Source: Hasllibacter sp963833115 (GTDB lineage: Bacteria > Pseudomonadota > Alphaproteobacteria > Rhodobacterales > Rhodobacteraceae). From it: a stretch of DNA of 64,000 bases. The DNA lies in NCBI GenBank assembly GCA_963833115.1, contig CAWHWS010000002.1, positions 744,001-808,000 of the forward strand. The letters run 5' to 3'. Shown here piece after piece: positions 62,159 through 64,000 of this stretch (position 1 is the first letter of the stretch; every line of letters begins with the position of its first letter). Both the position numbers and the translations under genes were made by a program. Under the pieces are notes generated by a model. That model worked only from the letters and a program-made list of their open reading frames with translations. It had not been told where the DNA came from and did not search any database.

Positions 62159-62193
62159 GATCGGTGCCGATCGTTCACTTATTCCGAACGATC
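62159..62193. promoter_or_regulatory. Composite palindromic operator between dabB and the LysR gene
   Basis: Two overlapping dyads share GATC. GATCGG-TG-CCGATC spans 62159-62172, and GATCGTTC-N9-GAACGATC spans 62169-62193, ending exactly at the LysR ATG. The second contains TTC-N9-GAA, the T-N11-A core of LysR-type binding sites (T62175, A62187). Its position predicts autoregulation and control of dabB from one site. Confidence 0.65.
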
Positions 62194-63087
62194 ATGGCGC
62201 GCCTCAACCTCAATCACCTGCGGTATTTCCGGGCCGTCGCCCACGAGGGGAACCTCACCCGCGCGGCCGAGCGGCTGGGCCTGTCACAATCGGCCCTGTC
62301 GGTGCAGGTCCGCGCGCTCGAGGACCGCTTGGGGCACGCGCTCTTCGACCGGCGGGGGCGGGGGCTCGAGCTGACCGAGGCGGGGCACCTCGCGCTCGAT
62401 CATGCCGAGGCGGTGCACGCGGCCGGCGAGGCGCTGCTCTCGGCGCTGGAGGGCGGGGGCGAGCGGCCGCTGCGCGTGGGCGCGCTCGACACGATCTCGC
62501 GCAACTTCCTGGCGCGGGCGCTCCGCCCGGCCCGCGGGGCGGCCCGCCTGGCGCTGCGGTCGCTCCCGCGCGGCGCCCTGATCGAGGAGTTGAGCGCGCT
62601 CGGCCTCGACATCGCGATCACCGACCGGCCGGCGCCGGCGGGCGGCGCGTTGCGCTCCCACCGCCTGGCACAGGCGCGGGCCGTGCTGGCCGGACCGCCG
62701 GGCCTGATGGGAGCGGACGCGCCGGCGCTCCTGGCCGGCCGGCCGCTGGTGGTGCCGGCGCGCGGCAACGGGGTGCGCGCGGGGCTGGACCGCTGGCTCG
62801 ACGCGGCCGGGGTGGCGCCGCGGATCGCCGCGGAATGCGACGACATGGCGACGCTGCGCCTGCTGGCGCGCGACGGGTTCGGCATCGCGGTGGCGGCGCC
62901 CATCGTGGTGGAGGCCGAACTGGCCTCGGGCGCGCTGGTCGCGGTCCCGGCGCCGGGCGAGCTGGTCGAGACGTTCTGGGCGATCACGGTCGAGCGCCGC
63001 GTGCCGCACCCCGTGCTGCCGGCGCTCCTGGCCGGGGCGGCGGAAATGGGCGAACATGGCGCGGGCGCGGCGCGGGAGGCGACATGA
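62194..63087 (+). CDS. LysR-family regulator divergent from dabBA
   Basis: A 297-residue LysR regulator: N-terminal HTH (LNLNHLRYFRAVAHEGNLTRAAERLG, LSQSALSVQVRALEDRLG, in pieces) and a LysR substrate-binding domain (about 90-290; LRVGALDTISRNFL, LDIAITDRP, FGIAVAAPIVVEAEL). It is divergent from dabB across 98 bp, so it probably tunes carbon uptake to CO2 supply, as CbbR/CcmR-type regulators do; the inducer is unknown. The ATG at 62194 abuts a palindrome. An earlier ATG at 62164 lies inside that palindrome and is less likely. It overlaps the aldolase start by 4 nt. Confidence 0.85.
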   Translation: MARLNLNHLRYFRAVAHEGNLTRAAERLGLSQSALSVQVRALEDRLGHALFDRRGRGLELTEAGHLALDHAEAVHAAGEALLSALEGGGERPLRVGALDTISRNFLARALRPARGAARLALRSLPRGALIEELSALGLDIAITDRPAPAGGALRSHRLAQARAVLAGPPGLMGADAPALLAGRPLVVPARGNGVRAGLDRWLDAAGVAPRIAAECDDMATLRLLARDGFGIAVAAPIVVEAELASGALVAVPAPGELVETFWAITVERRVPHPVLPALLAGAAEMGEHGAGAAREAT

Positions 63088-63740
63088 GCGAGATCGAGGC
63101 GCGGGGCCGCGTCGTGGAGGCGTGCCGCGCGATGAACGCGGCCGGGATCAACCAGGGCACGTCCGGCAACGTCTCGGTGCGGCATGCCGGGCGGATGCTG
63201 ATCTCCCCCTCCGCCACGCCCTATGACGCGATGACGCCGGAGATGGTGGCGTCGATCGACCTCACCGGCGAGATGACAGAGGCCTGGGAGGGGCCGCGCA
63301 GGCCCTCGACCGAGCGGCGCTTCCACTGGCTCCTCCTCAAGCACCGGCCGGAGGTGGGCTCGGTCGTGCACGCGCATCCGACCTACTGCACCGCGCTCTC
63401 GATGCTGCGCGCGCCGATCCCGGCCTGCCACTACATGGTCGCGATCTTCGGCGGCACCGACGTGCGCTGCGCGGGCTACGCGACCTTCGGCACGCCGGAG
63501 CTCGCCGACCTGGCGGTCGAGGCGCTGCGCGGCCGGACGGCGTGCCTGCTGGCCAATCACGGCATGGTCGCGCTGGGCGGCGACGTGGAGCAGGCGCTCT
63601 GGCGCGCGGTGGAGCTCGAGGCGCTGGCGCGGCAGTACCACGCGGCGAGGCTCGCCGGCGATCCGGTGATCCTGTCCGAGGCCGAGATCGAGGCGACCTT
63701 CGCCATGCTGGAGGGCTACGGCCACCAGGGGGGAGGCTAG
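63084..63740 (+). CDS. Class II aldolase, fuculose-phosphate-aldolase-like
   Basis: A 218-residue class II aldolase/adducin-fold protein. The zinc-site segments NQGTSGNVSVRHAGRMLISPS, a Glu near residue 73, VHAHPTYCTAL (two His) and LLANHGMVALG (third His) match L-fuculose-1-phosphate aldolase. It cleaves a ketose-1-phosphate to dihydroxyacetone phosphate plus an aldehyde. It is translationally coupled to the LysR gene (ATGA overlap), an odd pairing with carbon uptake. It could serve the sugar kinase/epimerase set at 41742-43838. Convergent with dnaE2, which ends 10 bp away. Confidence 0.87.
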   Translation: MSEIEARGRVVEACRAMNAAGINQGTSGNVSVRHAGRMLISPSATPYDAMTPEMVASIDLTGEMTEAWEGPRRPSTERRFHWLLLKHRPEVGSVVHAHPTYCTALSMLRAPIPACHYMVAIFGGTDVRCAGYATFGTPELADLAVEALRGRTACLLANHGMVALGGDVEQALWRAVELEALARQYHAARLAGDPVILSEAEIEATFAMLEGYGHQGGG

Positions 63741-63750
63741 GCCCCCTCCA

Positions 63751-64000
63751 TCAGTGGAAATCGCGCGATCTGGGGATGACGCGCGCGTCCCGCGGATGGC
63801 CGTGCATGCCGACCTGGTGCGGCAGGGGATTGGTCGGGTGGTCGGCGCGCACGGTGATGCCCGGCAGCGCCTCGCCGGAGAGGCGCGCGAGCCGGTCGGA
63901 GCGGTCCTCCAGCCGGTGGGCGACGACGTGCAGGACGCGGCCGTCGCTCTGCACCTGCCCGTGCACCACCAGCAGGCGCGCGGACATGATGACCGCGCGG
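63751..64000 (-). CDS. dnaE2: Error-prone DNA polymerase DnaE2 (ImuC), C-terminal end only
   Basis: The last 82 or so residues of a protein that continues beyond the right edge. The sequence AVIMSARLLVVHGQVQSDGRVLHVVAHRLEDRS and the ending HPRDARVIPRSRDFH are the characteristic OB-fold and C-terminus of DnaE2/ImuC, the translesion polymerase of the SOS-induced ImuA-ImuB-DnaE2 cassette. An internal ATG at 63987 is not the real start, as the frame remains open to the window edge with matching residues. Confidence 0.85.
   Translation of the reverse strand, partial: RAVIMSARLLVVHGQVQSDGRVLHVVAHRLEDRSDRLARLSGEALPGITVRADHPTNPLPHQVGMHGHPRDARVIPRSRDFH

Overview
The window is very G+C-rich (roughly three quarters by eye), densely coded DNA with many GTG starts and 1-8 nt stop/start overlaps. 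It reads as the chromosome or a large replicon of an alphaproteobacterium of the Rhodobacterales (Paracoccaceae/Roseobacter) type. The grounds are a C-P lyase locus with two phnE genes, a hexapeptide transferase and a DUF1045 gene, a VPLPA-CTERM-like protein, a DabAB carbon uptake pair, a nitrile hydratase operon, and a dnaE2 3' end. I see no rRNA, tRNA, CRISPR array, insertion sequence or prophage gene.

Layout. (1) 1-2585: a CoxG-like protein, a secreted SNase-like nuclease, a degenerate dioxygenase-fold protein and a small membrane protein. (2) 2548-12863: a carbohydrate or polyol uptake and catabolism locus built around a divergent promoter at about 8140-8174. Leftward lie the binding protein, two permeases, a SorC-type regulator and an FGGY kinase. 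Rightward lie the ABC ATPase, a glycerol-1-phosphate dehydrogenase (AraM/EgsA) homologue, a PHI-like SIS isomerase, an SDR and a class IIA HAD phosphatase. (3) 14095-14961: a nitrilase-superfamily amidase between two gene-poor stretches. (4) 15877-28661: a phosphonate locus with transport genes phnC-D-E-E2 and a hexapeptide transferase, the PhnF regulator, phnG-H-I-(HAD)-J-K-L-N, a reverse-strand DUF1045 gene, and phnM. (5) 29043-32627: a VPLPA-CTERM-like exported protein and an ECF sigma / anti-sigma / S8 protease operon. (6) 33904-43838: a uronate-dehydrogenase-like gene, an FAD oxidoreductase and a fused HyuA-HyuB hydantoinase/oxoprolinase on the minus strand. Divergent from these is a cobalt-type nitrile hydratase operon that also carries a free-standing TSCPD-domain protein and a sugar kinase, then a sugar-epimerase-like gene. 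(7) 43947-58125: malonyl-CoA synthetase-like ligase, a large RTX extracellular nuclease, an FAH-family hydrolase, an LnmK-like protein, a subtilase and a vanadium-peroxidase/PAP2 protein divergent from a SARP-like regulator, and a DMGDH/sarcosine-dehydrogenase-type flavoprotein. (8) 58221-64000: dabB-dabA with a divergent LysR gene over a striking palindromic operator, a class II aldolase, and the 3' end of dnaE2.

The strongest leads are these: a 21-bp tandem array in phnH in which every unit begins with ATG; an anti-sigma factor whose outer domain resembles a protease propeptide, encoded beside the subtilase; the AraM/PHI-like/SDR/HAD/kinase sugar cluster, which lacks a hexulose-phosphate synthase; the nitrile hydratase operon with TSCPD and kinase genes; the SARP-peroxidase-subtilase trio; and the dab/LysR palindrome. 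Gene functions are assigned from remembered family motifs, not from searches. Gene-free stretches over 300 bases (12962-14094, 14962-15819, 28662-29010, 32628-33903) hold no gene I can support.
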